A DNA stretch of 64,000 bases from Lactococcus taiwanensis (GCF_014905395.1 NZ_BNDT01000006.1:1-64000), one strand, 5' to 3'; positions 32,597-43,485 are shown, counted from the first letter of the stretch. Translations and numbers: made by a program. Notes: generated by a model not told the origin, from the sequence alone.

Positions 32597-34954
32597 TTAT
32601 TCATTATCTTTGATACTGGCTTGTCTTTTGGTTTTATCCCAACCGTTTTGAGCCGTAAAATAACGTATGGTGGCTTGGGGATAAATCTGTGTTAATAATA
32701 TAAGAAATTTTGTCAGATAATAGGTATCTTTGATGACTTTTTTTCCTGTAAATGCCGCCTCACTGTTTCTCTTTTGATTACGATTATAGAGCGTTGCCCA
32801 AACTAAGTTAATTACAAAAATGTAAAGTACCATTAGTAAAAACATGAAGATAAAAATTTGTATAGAAGCAGTAAACCCACTAATTATAATCGTACCAGCC
32901 ATTACAATAATAGTGTAGACAACCACCAGGTATTCAATGGACATCAGCCAAGGTTTTAATAGAGTAAAGCTGAGTTCAAGTTTCTGTTTGAGCAGTAAAT
33001 TATCAGATTTTATAATTCTATATAAATATTTAAAGGTTTGAATATTTCCTTGAGCCCAACGTACTCGTTGTTTTACTAGTGCTTGATGATCACCGTAAAT
33101 TCCTGTTTGAGTAATCATAATGTCATCGTACTGTACGTTTCGTACATTATAAATCTCCGATAGGAAAATACGTAAAGACAAATCAAAGTCCTCTACGAGA
33201 GAATCTGTCCATGGAAGTTCATGAAGTGAATAAAGGGTACTCAGTTTACAAAATTGACCATTTCCCCCAAAAGCAACTGTGTTCGTCTTCGTCCTAAGGG
33301 ATTGTGTCGCATTAATGATTTCTTCAAATTCCAAGTCTTGTGCAGTATTATCATCTTTATTGATAATTTGAACTTTAGATTGTAAACCTGTAAGCTCAAA
33401 ATCAGAGTTGAAGACGCGATTGACTTTTTCAAAATAGTCTGGCTGGACACTTGAATCTGCATCAATGATAGTAATAAGGGTATTTTCAAAAATTCCTCTA
33501 TTTTTTAAATATTTATCTGTAACTTTTTGATAAGCCCAATTTAAAGCCTCACCCTTCCCTTTTTGAGCTTCTGGTTTTACCCTTCTCAAAAGTTGGAAGC
33601 GAGGATCAGTTTGAAATTTTTCAAGTTCAGCGACCGTATTGTCTTCACTGGCATCATCAATAACATAAATCTCTAAATTCTTATAACCAGTATTTAATAA
33701 GCTCTGAACAGTATCTTTAATTACAAGTTCTTCGTTCATACACGGAATGAGTACTACTATATGATGTTCCGTCTCAATTTCTACGTCTTCCAAATCACTG
33801 GTATAACTTTTAGTTCCGTAGGCATACCAGAGCAATAACGTTTCTAAAGTGTAGTAGACAAAGGTTAATATAGAAAAGAAAATAGCGACTAGAGTGAATT
33901 TATTAATCAACTCCTGACCTAAATTACTCAAAAATTTTATCTCAAAAAACTGAAACTTTACGATGAAATAAATCGGGAAACTTGAGATGATGTATAAAAA
34001 AATTTTGCGATAAGAGGGTAGATAATTTGATAATCCAATATAGATAGTCCGCATAAAAAGGACTGTAATAAGGATGAACTGGAGCAAGAATTGTATTTCC
34101 TGAACTTCTTTAGGGCTGGTAAATGAACTTAAAAAGTAGAAATAAAACACCGCGATACTCAAGGGCGCCATAGCCAACGTAATGGTGTAGCTTGTGTGTG
34201 AGAATTTCTTACCAAGCTGGTTTACCACAATCGCTAGAGCAACTAAAGTGAGAATGAGTTGCATACTCAGAGCAAAAATAATCATCGTAGATTCATTAAA
34301 AATGGCAAGTCCTGTTTTTGCAAAAAAGTGTATCCCTCCAAAATAGGCCAGATAAAAAGTAGCAATGCTCCCCAAAACCACTTTAATCCTCTTGATTTCA
34401 CCTACAGGTTTCAAGTTGAAAAAACTGACACAAGCTAGGAGAGATAATGAGTTAAAAAGACTCAGGACTGAATTAGCTTGAGTATCAAATAAAACTGGAT
34501 GGACATCTCGCCATAATCCACTCACTAAAAGAATTAAAAAGATTGTGAGGGAAGCAAAGGAGAGAAATTTGATAAAAAGCGAGAGAAAATTAAGCCGAAG
34601 TGATAAGAGAAAAGTTAAAACTATCCCCGTAACAAAACTTAGGACTAAAAAGCCAGAATTGGCGAACAGCCCTATTTCAGTCATTGAAGTTAAGGTATTA
34701 CCCAGCTGAACCAGCTCTTCAAGTAAAACTCCATTCAGGAGAAAATAGAGAAACAGCGTTAAAAACGTTGAATTTTTGTTAACTCGTGTAAGATTAATAT
34801 AAAAAATAATGAGTAAAGGTAGCGTCAATAATAACAGAGCAGCGAGGTTTTCTCTCCATCCTACTTGTGTCATTCTTACTAAGCCCTGCACATTCAAAGC
34901 AAACAGTAAAACAACAAAAATGAGTGAACTCGATTTTATTTTCAAATTATCCAT
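32597..34954 (-). CDS. Large membrane glycosyltransferase with multi-span N-terminal extension, EPS locus 2
   Basis: 785 residues. Residues 1-380 hold about ten or eleven hydrophobic spans of unknown family; from about 395 to 660 is a GT2 domain (LIPCMNEEL, IDDASEDNT, DAD near 494, VEDFDLSL near 587, QRVRWAQGN near 628), then further spans. The signatures are those of processive polysaccharide synthases such as BcsA, but there is no PilZ domain. It starts inside the stop region of the epimerase (8-bp overlap), so translation is coupled. It likely polymerises and exports a ManNAc- or HexNAc-containing chain under c-di-GMP control. Confidence 0.88.
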   Translation of the reverse strand: MDNLKIKSSSLIFVVLLFALNVQGLVRMTQVGWRENLAALLLLTLPLLIIFYINLTRVNKNSTFLTLFLYFLLNGVLLEELVQLGNTLTSMTEIGLFANSGFLVLSFVTGIVLTFLLSLRLNFLSLFIKFLSFASLTIFLILLVSGLWRDVHPVLFDTQANSVLSLFNSLSLLACVSFFNLKPVGEIKRIKVVLGSIATFYLAYFGGIHFFAKTGLAIFNESTMIIFALSMQLILTLVALAIVVNQLGKKFSHTSYTITLAMAPLSIAVFYFYFLSSFTSPKEVQEIQFLLQFILITVLFMRTIYIGLSNYLPSYRKIFLYIISSFPIYFIVKFQFFEIKFLSNLGQELINKFTLVAIFFSILTFVYYTLETLLLWYAYGTKSYTSDLEDVEIETEHHIVVLIPCMNEELVIKDTVQSLLNTGYKNLEIYVIDDASEDNTVAELEKFQTDPRFQLLRRVKPEAQKGKGEALNWAYQKVTDKYLKNRGIFENTLITIIDADSSVQPDYFEKVNRVFNSDFELTGLQSKVQIINKDDNTAQDLEFEEIINATQSLRTKTNTVAFGGNGQFCKLSTLYSLHELPWTDSLVEDFDLSLRIFLSEIYNVRNVQYDDIMITQTGIYGDHQALVKQRVRWAQGNIQTFKYLYRIIKSDNLLLKQKLELSFTLLKPWLMSIEYLVVVYTIIVMAGTIIISGFTASIQIFIFMFLLMVLYIFVINLVWATLYNRNQKRNSEAAFTGKKVIKDTYYLTKFLILLTQIYPQATIRYFTAQNGWDKTKRQASIKDNE

Positions 34955-36035
34955 TTATGATATCCATAATCTTAATTGCAGTCGTCCCATCTCCATAAGG
35001 ATTTTCTTTATTGGCCATTTCTTCATAGGCTTCTTTATCGGTCAAAAGTCGTCGGGTTTCTTTGACGATATTTGCTTTAGAAGTCCCTACCAAACGCAAC
35101 GTACCAGCTGTGACTCCTTCTGGACGTTCAGTTGTATCACGCAATACAAGTACGGGAATGCCTAAATGAGCGGCCTCCTCTTGGATACCGCCAGAGTCTG
35201 TCAAGATGAGTTGAGCGTGTCTCATCACATTGTGAAAATCAACTGTATCTAGAGGGTCTATAATTTTAATGTTGGTATAAGAAAGCAATTTTTTAGCCTT
35301 TTCACGTATGAGAGGATTTAAATGAATGGGGTAAACTATTTTATGGGTTTCCTTGAATTCATCAGCAATCTCTCCAATTGCAGCAAAAATTTGCTCTAAA
35401 TCTTCTAAGTTTTCACGTCGATGTGCTGTAATCAAAATCATTGCTTTATCAGCTTGCCAACTCAAAGCTTCATGCTGATAATTATCTTGAAGCGTGTACT
35501 GAAACATGTCAATTGCACTGTTTCCTACAACGAAGATATTTTCTTCATCTTTTCCTTCTTTTAACAGGTTTTGCTTGGTAACCGCCGTAGGTGCGAAATG
35601 TAAATCGGCAAGAACGCCTACCATTTGACGATTCAATTCTTCAGGGAAAGGTGAATATTTATTATAAGTTCGTAGGCCCGCTTCGACATGCGCCAATTGC
35701 ACTTGATTGAAGTATGCGACAAGACCCCCAGCCAAAGTAGCTGCTGTATCACCGTGAACAAGGATGAGATCAGGTTTTTCTGTTTTGACAATAGGATCTA
35801 AACCACTAATCGTACCTGCCACTATGTCTGATAAATTTGAAGATTGACGCATTATCTTTAAGTCATAGTCTGTTTCAACTTTAAAGTGAGTGAGTAGCGT
35901 ACTAAGCATTTCTCGATGTTGCCCTGTATTAACGACAACCACTTTATTTCCTCTTTTTTCCGCTTCCTTTATTAAAGGAAATAACTTTATAAACTCTGGT
36001 CTCGTTCCGAAAATAAACATTAATTTTTTCATCAT
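34947..36035 (-). CDS. wecB: UDP-N-acetylglucosamine 2-epimerase (non-hydrolysing), EPS locus 2
   Basis: 362 residues with the full family set: FGTRPEFIKLFPL, VHGDTAAT, HVEAGLRTYNKYSPFPEE, TAHRRENLED and DSGGIQEEAAHLGIPVLVLR. It makes UDP-ManNAc. It is the first gene of the five-gene operon and overlaps the glycosyltransferase by 8 bp. It differs widely from the locus 1 copy, so the two are not a recent duplication. AAAAGGAA precedes the ATG. The symbol is by family. Confidence 0.93.
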   Translation of the reverse strand: MMKKLMFIFGTRPEFIKLFPLIKEAEKRGNKVVVVNTGQHREMLSTLLTHFKVETDYDLKIMRQSSNLSDIVAGTISGLDPIVKTEKPDLILVHGDTAATLAGGLVAYFNQVQLAHVEAGLRTYNKYSPFPEELNRQMVGVLADLHFAPTAVTKQNLLKEGKDEENIFVVGNSAIDMFQYTLQDNYQHEALSWQADKAMILITAHRRENLEDLEQIFAAIGEIADEFKETHKIVYPIHLNPLIREKAKKLLSYTNIKIIDPLDTVDFHNVMRHAQLILTDSGGIQEEAAHLGIPVLVLRDTTERPEGVTAGTLRLVGTSKANIVKETRRLLTDKEAYEEMANKENPYGDGTTAIKIMDIING

Positions 36036-36634
36036 ATTCCTTTTTCACTCCTACTTACGACATCAAAAGTGTTTCTTTCAAGTCCCATGGCTCCAATAAC
36101 TCTAGACTTAATACTTCTTCCTCAAACGACATTATAAAAATACAAATATTTTTAAAATAAATTAAAAAATAAATACTTTTTTCTTATTTTAAAAATTCTA
36201 AAAGAGCAAATAATTTCTCTAATCCTTGCTACATCAACTCAGAAAAATTAGAGTTTTTCTTATAATACACAGCTATATTTTTGTAAAAATTGTTTGATTT
36301 GTTTCATCTATGTATTTAATATTCTACAAGAATATATAGAATAATTCAAGAGCATGCGTTACGTTTCTATTTTTATTGATAAAAGAGAATTTATTAATAA
36401 AAATAAGCTCAGTTTTTAAGTAAAAAGAGCTTTTTAACTATAAGTATCCGAAAAACTCTAATTTTTCGGATATACAATGACTTTGAGCATACCGCCATGG
36501 CACTACAAAAAAAAGGCTGAAAATGTTATAATTGAAAGCGTAAAACTTTCGTATTACCTCTTTAAATCACTAAGTGGTAAAACTATTTGAAATTTATTTT
36601 ACCCTCGTTGAGGAATAAAGGAGACCAATCAATC
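36036..36634. other. Intergenic region upstream of EPS locus 2 and EbfC
   Basis: Very AT-rich. Contains a 25-codon frame on the minus strand (36055-36132) without a ribosome site, and two related hairpins: GAAAAA-TTAGAG-TTTTTC (36242-36259) and TATCCGAAAAA-CTCTAA-TTTTTCGGATA (36445-36472). A TATAAT at about 36526 serves the downstream EbfC gene. Confidence 0.5.
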
Positions 36635-36934
36635 ATGATGAATATGCAATCAATGATGAAACAAGCCCAAAAACTTCAGAAACAAATGCAAGCTTCACAA
36701 GAAGAAATTGCAAACACTACATTTGTGGGAAAATCAGCTCAGGATTTGGTGACTGCTGAATTTACAGGGGAACGTAAACTCACCTCTTTAACGATCAAAT
36801 CTGATATCATCGACCCTGAAGACCCTGATACACTTCAAGATTTGGTGGCTGATGCGGTTAATGATGCACTTGCTCAAATCGAAAAAATCACAGAACAAAA
36901 AATGGGTAAATTCAGCAAAGGTTTGCCATTTTAA
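36635..36934 (+). CDS. YbaB/EbfC-family nucleoid-associated protein
   Basis: 99 residues from ATG at 36635 (AAAGGAG upstream); an in-frame start 48 bp earlier gives an atypical extension. Typical family sequence: [36 protein letters not shown] and [20 protein letters not shown]. It forms dimers that bind DNA. In many bacteria it sits after dnaX-recR, but here it stands alone. A terminator follows. Confidence 0.93.
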   Translation: MMNMQSMMKQAQKLQKQMQASQEEIANTTFVGKSAQDLVTAEFTGERKLTSLTIKSDIIDPEDPDTLQDLVADAVNDALAQIEKITEQKMGKFSKGLPF

Positions 36935-36942
36935 ATAAAATA

Positions 36943-36975
36943 AAAATTACTGACAGATTAGTCAGTAATTTTTTA
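36943..36975 (+). terminator. EbfC terminator
   Basis: AAAATTACTGAC-AGATTA-GTCAGTAATTTTTT; its stem contains the ACTGAC/GTCAGT motif discussed as a dispersed palindrome. Confidence 0.85.
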
Positions 36976-37010
36976 TCTAAATTTCTACTGACCAGCCTGT
37001 CAGTAAAAAA

Positions 37011-37319
37011 TTATTGGATGAAAGGGAGGCTAAAGAGCCAAAAGCTCGTCAGACAAAGTAAAATAAGATTAGCCAGCAGAAACAACTTGCGCAGATTTTC
37101 AAAATAAATCCACTTATTTTCCAAAATTCTCTGAAGCAAATTGGGTAAGGCCATAATGACAGGAAGGGAAAAAATATTAAAGGACGAACCAGACGGCTCT
37201 TGACTCGTTAAAATAAGCCAAAAGTTAATTTGGATTTGACGTGGTAAAATAAGGATCAGAACTAAGCTATAAAGTAATTCACCGATGGTCCAATAGTCAA
37301 AAAAGTTTAATTTTTTCAT
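37011..37319 (-). CDS. Small membrane protein of unknown function
   Basis: 102 residues, MKKLNFFDYWTIGELLYSL start, with about three hydrophobic segments (12-38, 48-62, 77-100) and no charged motif. Cytoplasmic membrane location is likely; no family was recognised. It has its own ribosome site (GAAGGACG) and lies between EbfC and the ptsHI operon, apparently alone. Confidence 0.65.
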   Translation of the reverse strand: MKKLNFFDYWTIGELLYSLVLILILPRQIQINFWLILTSQEPSGSSFNIFSLPVIMALPNLLQRILENKWIYFENLRKLFLLANLILLCLTSFWLFSLPFIQ

Positions 37320-37401
37320 TGCTCGTCCTTCTTTTCACATTGATTATACAACTTTATGTCAAACTTATCCATAGGGATAAGTAGTTTTTTATCGAAGCTA
37401 A

Positions 37402-37434
37402 AAAAATCCTGTCAGTAACTGACAGGATTTTTAC
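37402..37434 (-). terminator. ptsHI terminator
   Basis: AAATCCTGTCAGT-AACTGACAGGATTTTT just after the ptsI stop, again carrying CTGTCAGT/ACTGACAG. Confidence 0.85.
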
Positions 37435-37449
37435 TTTTTAGATAAAGAA

Positions 37450-39177
37450 TTATTTAGTGTATTCTTCAACGAGAGTCACAACTTCTTCCATTGTTGCACA
37501 TTCGCTAAGGGCTTTGTTAGCCAATTCTTCCATTTTCTTAGAATCCAAACGTTTCATAAGTGAACGAGTTTGGAGTACTGATGTTGCTGACATAGAGAAT
37601 TCGTCAAGCCCCATACCCATAAGCAATGGTACAGCAGTTTGGTCGCCGGCCATTTCACCACACATACCAGCCCATTTACCTTCAGCGTGAGCTGCTTTGA
37701 TTACATTGTTAATCAAACGAAGGATTGATGGATTGTAAGGTTGGTAAAGGTAAGAAACTTGTTCATTCATACGGTCTGCAGCCATTGTATATTGGATGAG
37801 GTCGTTTGTACCAATTGAGAAGAAATCAACTTCCTTAGCAAATTGGTCTGCAAGCATTGCTGCTGCTGGAATTTCAATCATGATACCTACTTCGATACCA
37901 TCTGCAACTGGAACACCTTCAGCAATCAATTTTGCTTTTTCTTCTTCGTAGATTTTCTTCGCTGCACGGAATTCTGTTAAGAGCGCAACCATTGGGAACA
38001 TGATACGAAGTTTACCGTGTACAGAAGCACGCAAGAGTGCACGCAATTGTGTACGGAACATTCCGTCACCAGCTGTTGAAAGGCTGATACGAAGTGCACG
38101 CCATCCAAGGAATGGGTTCATTTCTTTAGGAAGGTCAAAGTAAGGCAATGTTTTGTCACCACCGATGTCCATTGTACGGACAACAACTGGTTTACCGTTC
38201 ATTCCTTCAAGTACAGCTTTATATGCTTCGTATTGGTCATCTTCTGTAGGGAAATCTTGTGCATCCATGTACAAGAATTCTGTACGATAAAGACCAACGG
38301 CTTCAGCACCATTATCATTAACACCTTCAACGTCTTTAGGTGTACCAATGTTGGCAGCCAATTCAAAATGACGACCATCTGCTGTTACTGTTTCAGCATC
38401 TTTAAGGGCAGCCCATTCTGCTTTTTGCGCCGCATAAGCTTCGCCAGCTTTATGGAATTCACTTTGTTGTTCTTCAGTCGGATCAAGAATTACTTCACCA
38501 GTCAATCCTGAAACAGCCAAAAGTTGACCTTCAGAAGCGAGTTCAGTAATATTGTTTGTTCCAAGAACAGCAGGAATTTCCAGAGTACGCGCCATAATAG
38601 CAGAGTGAGAAGTACGTCCACCAATGTTAGTCACAAAGGCTTTGACATATTTCTTATCCAATTGAGCAGTATCAGATGGAGTCAAGTCTTCAGCGACGAT
38701 AATTACTTCTTCGTCAATGAGTGCTGGGCTAGGCAATTTAACACCAAGAAGGTGAGCTAAAACACGTTTTGTAACGTCTTTAATGTCAGCTGCACGTTCT
38801 TGCATATAAGCATTGTCCGTCATGCCTTCAAAGATACCGATAAACATATCAGTTACTTCTTTGAGGGCTGCTTCAGCGTTAACTTTTTTATCATTGATTG
38901 CTGCTTTAATTTGAGCGGTCATATCTGGGTCAGCGAGGACCATCATGTGTGCATCAAATACAGAAGCGGCTTCTTCACCAAGGGTTGTTACTGCTTTGTC
39001 CTTAATGAGTTGAAGCTCGCTTTGCGACGTAGCAAGTGCTGCATCAAGGCGAGCTTCTTCATTAGCTGTATCAGTAATTGTCTTTGTTTCGAAAGACAAA
39101 TCTGGTTGGACAAGCAAGTATGCCTTAGCTACTGCTACACCTGAAGATGCAGCGATACCTTTGAGCATAGTTGTCAT
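37450..39177 (-). CDS. ptsI: PTS enzyme I (phosphoenolpyruvate-protein phosphotransferase)
   Basis: 575 residues, the usual length. The active-site histidine lies in [21 protein letters not shown]; the PEP-binding part has [27 protein letters not shown] and GIMIEIPAA and ends in MCGEMAGD. Enzyme I takes phosphate from PEP and passes it to HPr, the first step of all PTS sugar import. It follows ptsH by 2 bp and is co-transcribed with it. Confidence 0.98.
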   Translation of the reverse strand: MTTMLKGIAASSGVAVAKAYLLVQPDLSFETKTITDTANEEARLDAALATSQSELQLIKDKAVTTLGEEAASVFDAHMMVLADPDMTAQIKAAINDKKVNAEAALKEVTDMFIGIFEGMTDNAYMQERAADIKDVTKRVLAHLLGVKLPSPALIDEEVIIVAEDLTPSDTAQLDKKYVKAFVTNIGGRTSHSAIMARTLEIPAVLGTNNITELASEGQLLAVSGLTGEVILDPTEEQQSEFHKAGEAYAAQKAEWAALKDAETVTADGRHFELAANIGTPKDVEGVNDNGAEAVGLYRTEFLYMDAQDFPTEDDQYEAYKAVLEGMNGKPVVVRTMDIGGDKTLPYFDLPKEMNPFLGWRALRISLSTAGDGMFRTQLRALLRASVHGKLRIMFPMVALLTEFRAAKKIYEEEKAKLIAEGVPVADGIEVGIMIEIPAAAMLADQFAKEVDFFSIGTNDLIQYTMAADRMNEQVSYLYQPYNPSILRLINNVIKAAHAEGKWAGMCGEMAGDQTAVPLLMGMGLDEFSMSATSVLQTRSLMKRLDSKKMEELANKALSECATMEEVVTLVEEYTK

Positions 39178-39179
39178 GA

Positions 39180-39446
39180 TTATTCAGCGAGTCCTTCTTT
39201 AGTCATAGTTTCAGCGATAGTTGCGATAGCATCATCAGCGTCTGCACCTTCAGCTGAGATAGTAACGTCTGCACCTTGACCAACACCAAGTGACATAACA
39301 CCCATGATTGATTTAAGGTTTACTGATTTCCCTTTGTATTCCAAAGTGATTTCTGATGTGAATTTTGAAGCTGTTTGCACAAGCAATGTAGCTGGACGTG
39401 CGTGGATACCAGTTTCTGCAACGATGTGGAATTCTTTAGATGCCAT
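39180..39446 (-). CDS. ptsH: HPr phosphocarrier protein
   Basis: 88 residues. His15 in [11 protein letters not shown] takes phosphate from enzyme I; Ser46 in [13 protein letters not shown] is the HPrK site that links HPr to CcpA carbon-catabolite control. It is the first gene of the ptsHI operon, with a good promoter and an AAGGAG ribosome site. Confidence 0.98.
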   Translation of the reverse strand: MASKEFHIVAETGIHARPATLLVQTASKFTSEITLEYKGKSVNLKSIMGVMSLGVGQGADVTISAEGADADDAIATIAETMTKEGLAE

Positions 39447-39513
39447 TTTTTATGGTTCTCCTTAGTTATTTTCGTTTTTATTGATAATATCCGAGATATT
39501 TATCACTCTAAAA

Positions 39514-39542
39514 ATTGTACCACAAAACGAAAGGGTTTGCAA
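39514..39542 (-). promoter_or_regulatory. ptsHI promoter
   Basis: On the minus strand TTGCAA (39537-39542), 17-bp spacer, TACAAT (39514-39519). Confidence 0.75.
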
Positions 39543-39584
39543 TATTTGCTTTAAATTTTTCGAGCATTTTTTGCTAAAAAAACA

Positions 39585-39613
39585 AAAAATCTGCAGAGTT
39601 GACAGATTTTTTT
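39585..39613 (-). terminator. Terminator after DAHP synthase gene
   Basis: AAAAATCTG-CAGAGTTGA-CAGATTTTTTT immediately after the stop. Confidence 0.75.
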
Positions 39614-39623
39614 AGATTACGTT

Positions 39624-40658
39624 TTATTTTTTAGACTCCGCTGCGTAAATTTCTTGTACTAATTGCTCTGTTTTCTCCCAGCCCAGACAAGGATCTGTGA
39701 TCGATTTACCAAATACCTCAGGGTGATCTTGACGACCATCTTCCAGATAAGACTCAATCATGAAACCACGAACATATTTTTTAATGCTGTCATCCCACTC
39801 ACGATTAATCAATGTTTGGCGAACAATCCGGATCTGCTCCATAAACTTCTTGCCTGAATTATCATGATTGGTATCAATCACAATAAAAGGATTTTTTAAG
39901 TTCATTTTTTCATACAACTCAATTGTTTCCACCAGATTGTCTGTGTAATAATTAGGATGATTCTTACCATTTTCGTCTAGCCCCCCACGTAAAATCGCGT
40001 GTGCCATACTATTGCCTGATGTTTCAACTTCAGCTCGCGCAAAAATAAAATCTTGTTTTTGTTGCGCTGCATAAATGCTATTAAACATGACTTTGAGATT
40101 TCCTGATGTCGGATTCTTCATTCCTACCGGAGCATCAATACCTGATGCTACGAAGCGGTGTTGCTGATCTTCGACTGAACGCGCCCCCACCGCGTGGTAA
40201 CTCACCAAGTCATCAACTAGCCGCACATTTTCTGGGTAGAGCATTTCATCAGCCGTCGTCAACCCCGTTTCCGTGATCACTTTATAATGAAGGTCACGAA
40301 CCATTTTTATCCCATTGATGAGATCTGTACGTCCATCAGCTCCTGGCTCATGAATCAATCCTTTATAGCCGTCACCATTGGTCCGAGGTTTTGCCGTATA
40401 GACACGCATGACCATAAAGATTTTATCTTTGACCTGTTCTTGAAGTTTCGCTAAACGGCGAGCATATTCCAAGACAGCTTCTTCATTATCTGACGAACAT
40501 GGGCCAATAATCAAGAGTAAACGGTCATCTTCACCTTTAATGATGGCCTCCAGCTCTTGATCACGCTCCATTTTTTTGGCCTGCTGCTCACTATTGAGGT
40601 GGCCTAACATTTTGATTGCATCGATGTTTATTTTGGGGCTTACTTCTTTAAAAGACAT
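39624..40658 (-). CDS. aroF: 3-deoxy-7-phosphoheptulonate (DAHP) synthase, class I AroFGH type
   Basis: 344 residues. Signatures IIGPCSSDNEEAVLEYA, VMRVYTAKPRTNGDGYKGLI, GARSVEDQQHR and the metal-site VIDTNHDNSGK match AroF/G/H. It condenses PEP and erythrose-4-phosphate as the first step of aromatic amino-acid synthesis. It is a single-domain form without a chorismate-mutase fusion. It stands between secA and ptsH. Confidence 0.96.
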   Translation of the reverse strand: MSFKEVSPKINIDAIKMLGHLNSEQQAKKMERDQELEAIIKGEDDRLLLIIGPCSSDNEEAVLEYARRLAKLQEQVKDKIFMVMRVYTAKPRTNGDGYKGLIHEPGADGRTDLINGIKMVRDLHYKVITETGLTTADEMLYPENVRLVDDLVSYHAVGARSVEDQQHRFVASGIDAPVGMKNPTSGNLKVMFNSIYAAQQKQDFIFARAEVETSGNSMAHAILRGGLDENGKNHPNYYTDNLVETIELYEKMNLKNPFIVIDTNHDNSGKKFMEQIRIVRQTLINREWDDSIKKYVRGFMIESYLEDGRQDHPEVFGKSITDPCLGWEKTEQLVQEIYAAESKK

Positions 40659-40742
40659 GATATTTCCTCAGGTTTCACAAATTTATTTTATCTATTGTAT
40701 CAAATTTTCTGTTAATTATCTCTTTTTTTAAGAGAAATTTGT

Positions 40743-40780
40743 AAAAAAATTTACTGATAGCGTCATCAGTAAATTTTTTT
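40743..40780 (-). terminator. secA terminator
   Basis: AAAAAATTTACTGATAGCGT paired with the following ...CATCAGTAAATTTTTTT; a long symmetrical stem. Confidence 0.85.
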
Positions 40781-40786
40781 GGTGTG

Positions 40787-43384
40787 TTAGGCAATATGAG
40801 TACGACCATGGCAGTTTTTAAACTTTTTACCTGATCCGCATGGGCAAAGCTCATTTCGACCCACATTTTCAAATGAAACTTCATCACTGACTGCTTCGTC
40901 AGTACCGACATTCGTAATATTTCCTTGTGAAGCGGTGGTGGTCATCCGCGGTGTTTCCTGACGGATTGCCGTTTGTGGTTGAATTTGAGCTTTCATCATC
41001 AAACGCGTCACTTCAAATTCAATCGCACCAATCATATTATTGTACATTTTATATGATTCTTCTTGATATTCAACAATAGGGTTATTTTGGGCATAACCAC
41101 GAAGTCCTACTGATTGACGCATTTGGTCAAGCGCATCAATGTGTTCTGACCAGTTATTATCAACAACTCGTAAGATAACTGCACGTTGGAATTCCAACTG
41201 ACGCTCTGGGTCAGATAATTTTTCCATTTGTGAAGCATAACGAGCTTTGACTTTATCAAAAATCAAATCTTTCATGGCTTGTACTGATAAACCTGTCAGT
41301 TCAGACAATTCGATACCCTCTTCTGGCAACATTGTATTGTGCAATGTTTGTAAGAGGTTCTTGACATTTTCTTCTTCTTTTAGACTTCCCGCAAGTTCAT
41401 GTCCATCTACTTGACGATCAATTGTTCGCTTGAACATCCCCATAAGCACAGGTGTTAAATCTTCTTTAGCCATGATGACCGCATGGCGTTGTGCGTAAAT
41501 CACCTCACGTTGTTCGCGGATGACATCATCATATTGCAAGACTTGTTTACGAGAATCGTAATTATTTCCTTCGACACGTTTTTGTGAACTTTCAATCTGA
41601 CGAGTAATCAAGCCAGATTTGATGACAGCATCTTCACCAGAAATACGCATCCGATCTAGGAAAGCTGAAACACGTTCCGAACCGAAACGCTTCATCAATT
41701 CATCTTCAAGAGAAAGGTAGAATTGTGAAACCCCCGGGTCACCTTGACGTCCAGAACGACCACGTAATTGATTATCAATACGGCGAGATTCATGACGCTC
41801 AGTACCAATAACAGCAAGTCCACGAAACTCGGGATCTGGATGATCAATAACACCAGGCCCAAGCTTAATATCAGTCCCACGACCGGCCATATTGGTCGCA
41901 ATCGTTACTGCCCCTTGTTGACCCGCATTCATGATGATTTGTGCTTCACGGAAGTGATTTTTTGCGTTCAAAACTTCATGAGGAATTTTAGCTTCAACCA
42001 ATTTCTTAGAAATCAATTCGGAAGTTTCGACAGCAACAGTACCAATCAAAATTGGTTGCCCTTCCGCATGACGACGTTTAATGTCATCAATCACTGCTTT
42101 AAATTTAGCTTCCAAAGTTGGGTAAAGTAAATCTGGATGGTCTAAACGTTGAACAGGGCGGTTGGTTGGAATTGGCGTGATTTGAATGTTATAAATCTCA
42201 CGGAATTCCTCTTCTTCGGTTTTAGCAGTACCGGTCATCCCTGACAATTTTTTATACATCCGGAAGTAGTTTTGAATCGTAATTGAAGCCATTGTTTTTG
42301 ATTCATCTTGAATTGGCACAGCTTCTTTCGCTTCAATTGCTTGGTGAAGCCCATCAGAATAACGGCGTCCAGGCATCGTACGTCCAGTAAATTGGTCAAT
42401 AATCAAAACTTCTTGGTTTTCATCAACCATATAGTCGATGTCGTGAAGCATGATAAAGTTGGCACGTAAAGCATTATCTATAAAGTGAGTTAAGGCGACA
42501 TTTTCCATATCATAAAGATTTTCGATTTGGAAGAATTTTTCGGCCTTATCAATTCCTTCTTCAGTTAAAGAAATTGTTTTTGATTGTAAATCAATCTTGT
42601 AATCGTCGCCTTCTTCATATTCAGAAGTAGCAACATTCAAGTTTTGTCCTTTTAAAGTCTTAGTGAATTGGTCCGCACGATAGTAAAGTGCTGATGAACT
42701 TTCAGCTTGTCCAGAAATAATCAAAGGTGTTCTGGCTTCATCTACCAAGATTGAGTCAACTTCATCGACAAGAGCATAGTTCAGTGGCTTTTGAACCATA
42801 TCTTCGGCACGTGTCACCATGTTATCACGAAGATAGTCAAAGCCAAGTTCAGCTGATGTTGAATAAGTGATGTCACAGTTATAGGCTTCACGTTTTTCTT
42901 CTGGTGATTTTGAATTCAAGTTCAAACCAACAGTCAATCCAAGCCAGCTGTAAAGCTCACCCATTTCCGTCATATCACGAGTTGCCAAGTATTCATTGAC
43001 GGTAACCACGTGAACCCCGTTCCCTGTCAAAGCATTTAAGTATACAGGCATTGTTGCGGTCAAAGTTTTACCTTCACCAGTACGCATTTCGGGCACGTCA
43101 CCATTGTGTAAGACAATCCCACCCATAATTTGAACATGGAAAGGGTACAAGCCAAGCACACGGCGGGCTGCTTCACGACAGACAGCAAATGCTTCATAGA
43201 GAAGATCATCAAGACTTTCTCCTTTGGCAATGCGTTCTTTTAATTCTGGAGTTTTGGCTTTTAACTGCTCATCTGTCAAATGTTCCATTTCTTCAGCGAA
43301 TGATTCAACTTTGAGCGCCATTTTATTGAGTTTTTTTAGCTCTTTTTTGTCATTTTCGACAAATTTTCTAATAATGTTTGGCAT
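40787..43384 (-). CDS. secA: SecA protein translocase ATPase
   Basis: 865 residues. Walker A in [14 protein letters not shown]-like box [42 protein letters not shown] and [10 protein letters not shown], and the C-terminal zinc-binding [14 protein letters not shown] preceded by NELC. SecA drives export of unfolded preproteins, including the surface proteins here, through SecYEG. The single-copy appearance and completeness indicate the housekeeping form. Confidence 0.99.
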   Translation of the reverse strand: MPNIIRKFVENDKKELKKLNKMALKVESFAEEMEHLTDEQLKAKTPELKERIAKGESLDDLLYEAFAVCREAARRVLGLYPFHVQIMGGIVLHNGDVPEMRTGEGKTLTATMPVYLNALTGNGVHVVTVNEYLATRDMTEMGELYSWLGLTVGLNLNSKSPEEKREAYNCDITYSTSAELGFDYLRDNMVTRAEDMVQKPLNYALVDEVDSILVDEARTPLIISGQAESSSALYYRADQFTKTLKGQNLNVATSEYEEGDDYKIDLQSKTISLTEEGIDKAEKFFQIENLYDMENVALTHFIDNALRANFIMLHDIDYMVDENQEVLIIDQFTGRTMPGRRYSDGLHQAIEAKEAVPIQDESKTMASITIQNYFRMYKKLSGMTGTAKTEEEEFREIYNIQITPIPTNRPVQRLDHPDLLYPTLEAKFKAVIDDIKRRHAEGQPILIGTVAVETSELISKKLVEAKIPHEVLNAKNHFREAQIIMNAGQQGAVTIATNMAGRGTDIKLGPGVIDHPDPEFRGLAVIGTERHESRRIDNQLRGRSGRQGDPGVSQFYLSLEDELMKRFGSERVSAFLDRMRISGEDAVIKSGLITRQIESSQKRVEGNNYDSRKQVLQYDDVIREQREVIYAQRHAVIMAKEDLTPVLMGMFKRTIDRQVDGHELAGSLKEEENVKNLLQTLHNTMLPEEGIELSELTGLSVQAMKDLIFDKVKARYASQMEKLSDPERQLEFQRAVILRVVDNNWSEHIDALDQMRQSVGLRGYAQNNPIVEYQEESYKMYNNMIGAIEFEVTRLMMKAQIQPQTAIRQETPRMTTTASQGNITNVGTDEAVSDEVSFENVGRNELCPCGSGKKFKNCHGRTHIA

Positions 43385-43485
43385 ATTTTCTCTTTCAGAT
43401 AAATAGTGGATATTATCCTTAATTTTAGCACTTTTACAGCATTTTTACAAATTGGAATAACCTGTTCTTCTGAAAGAGACCCTCT

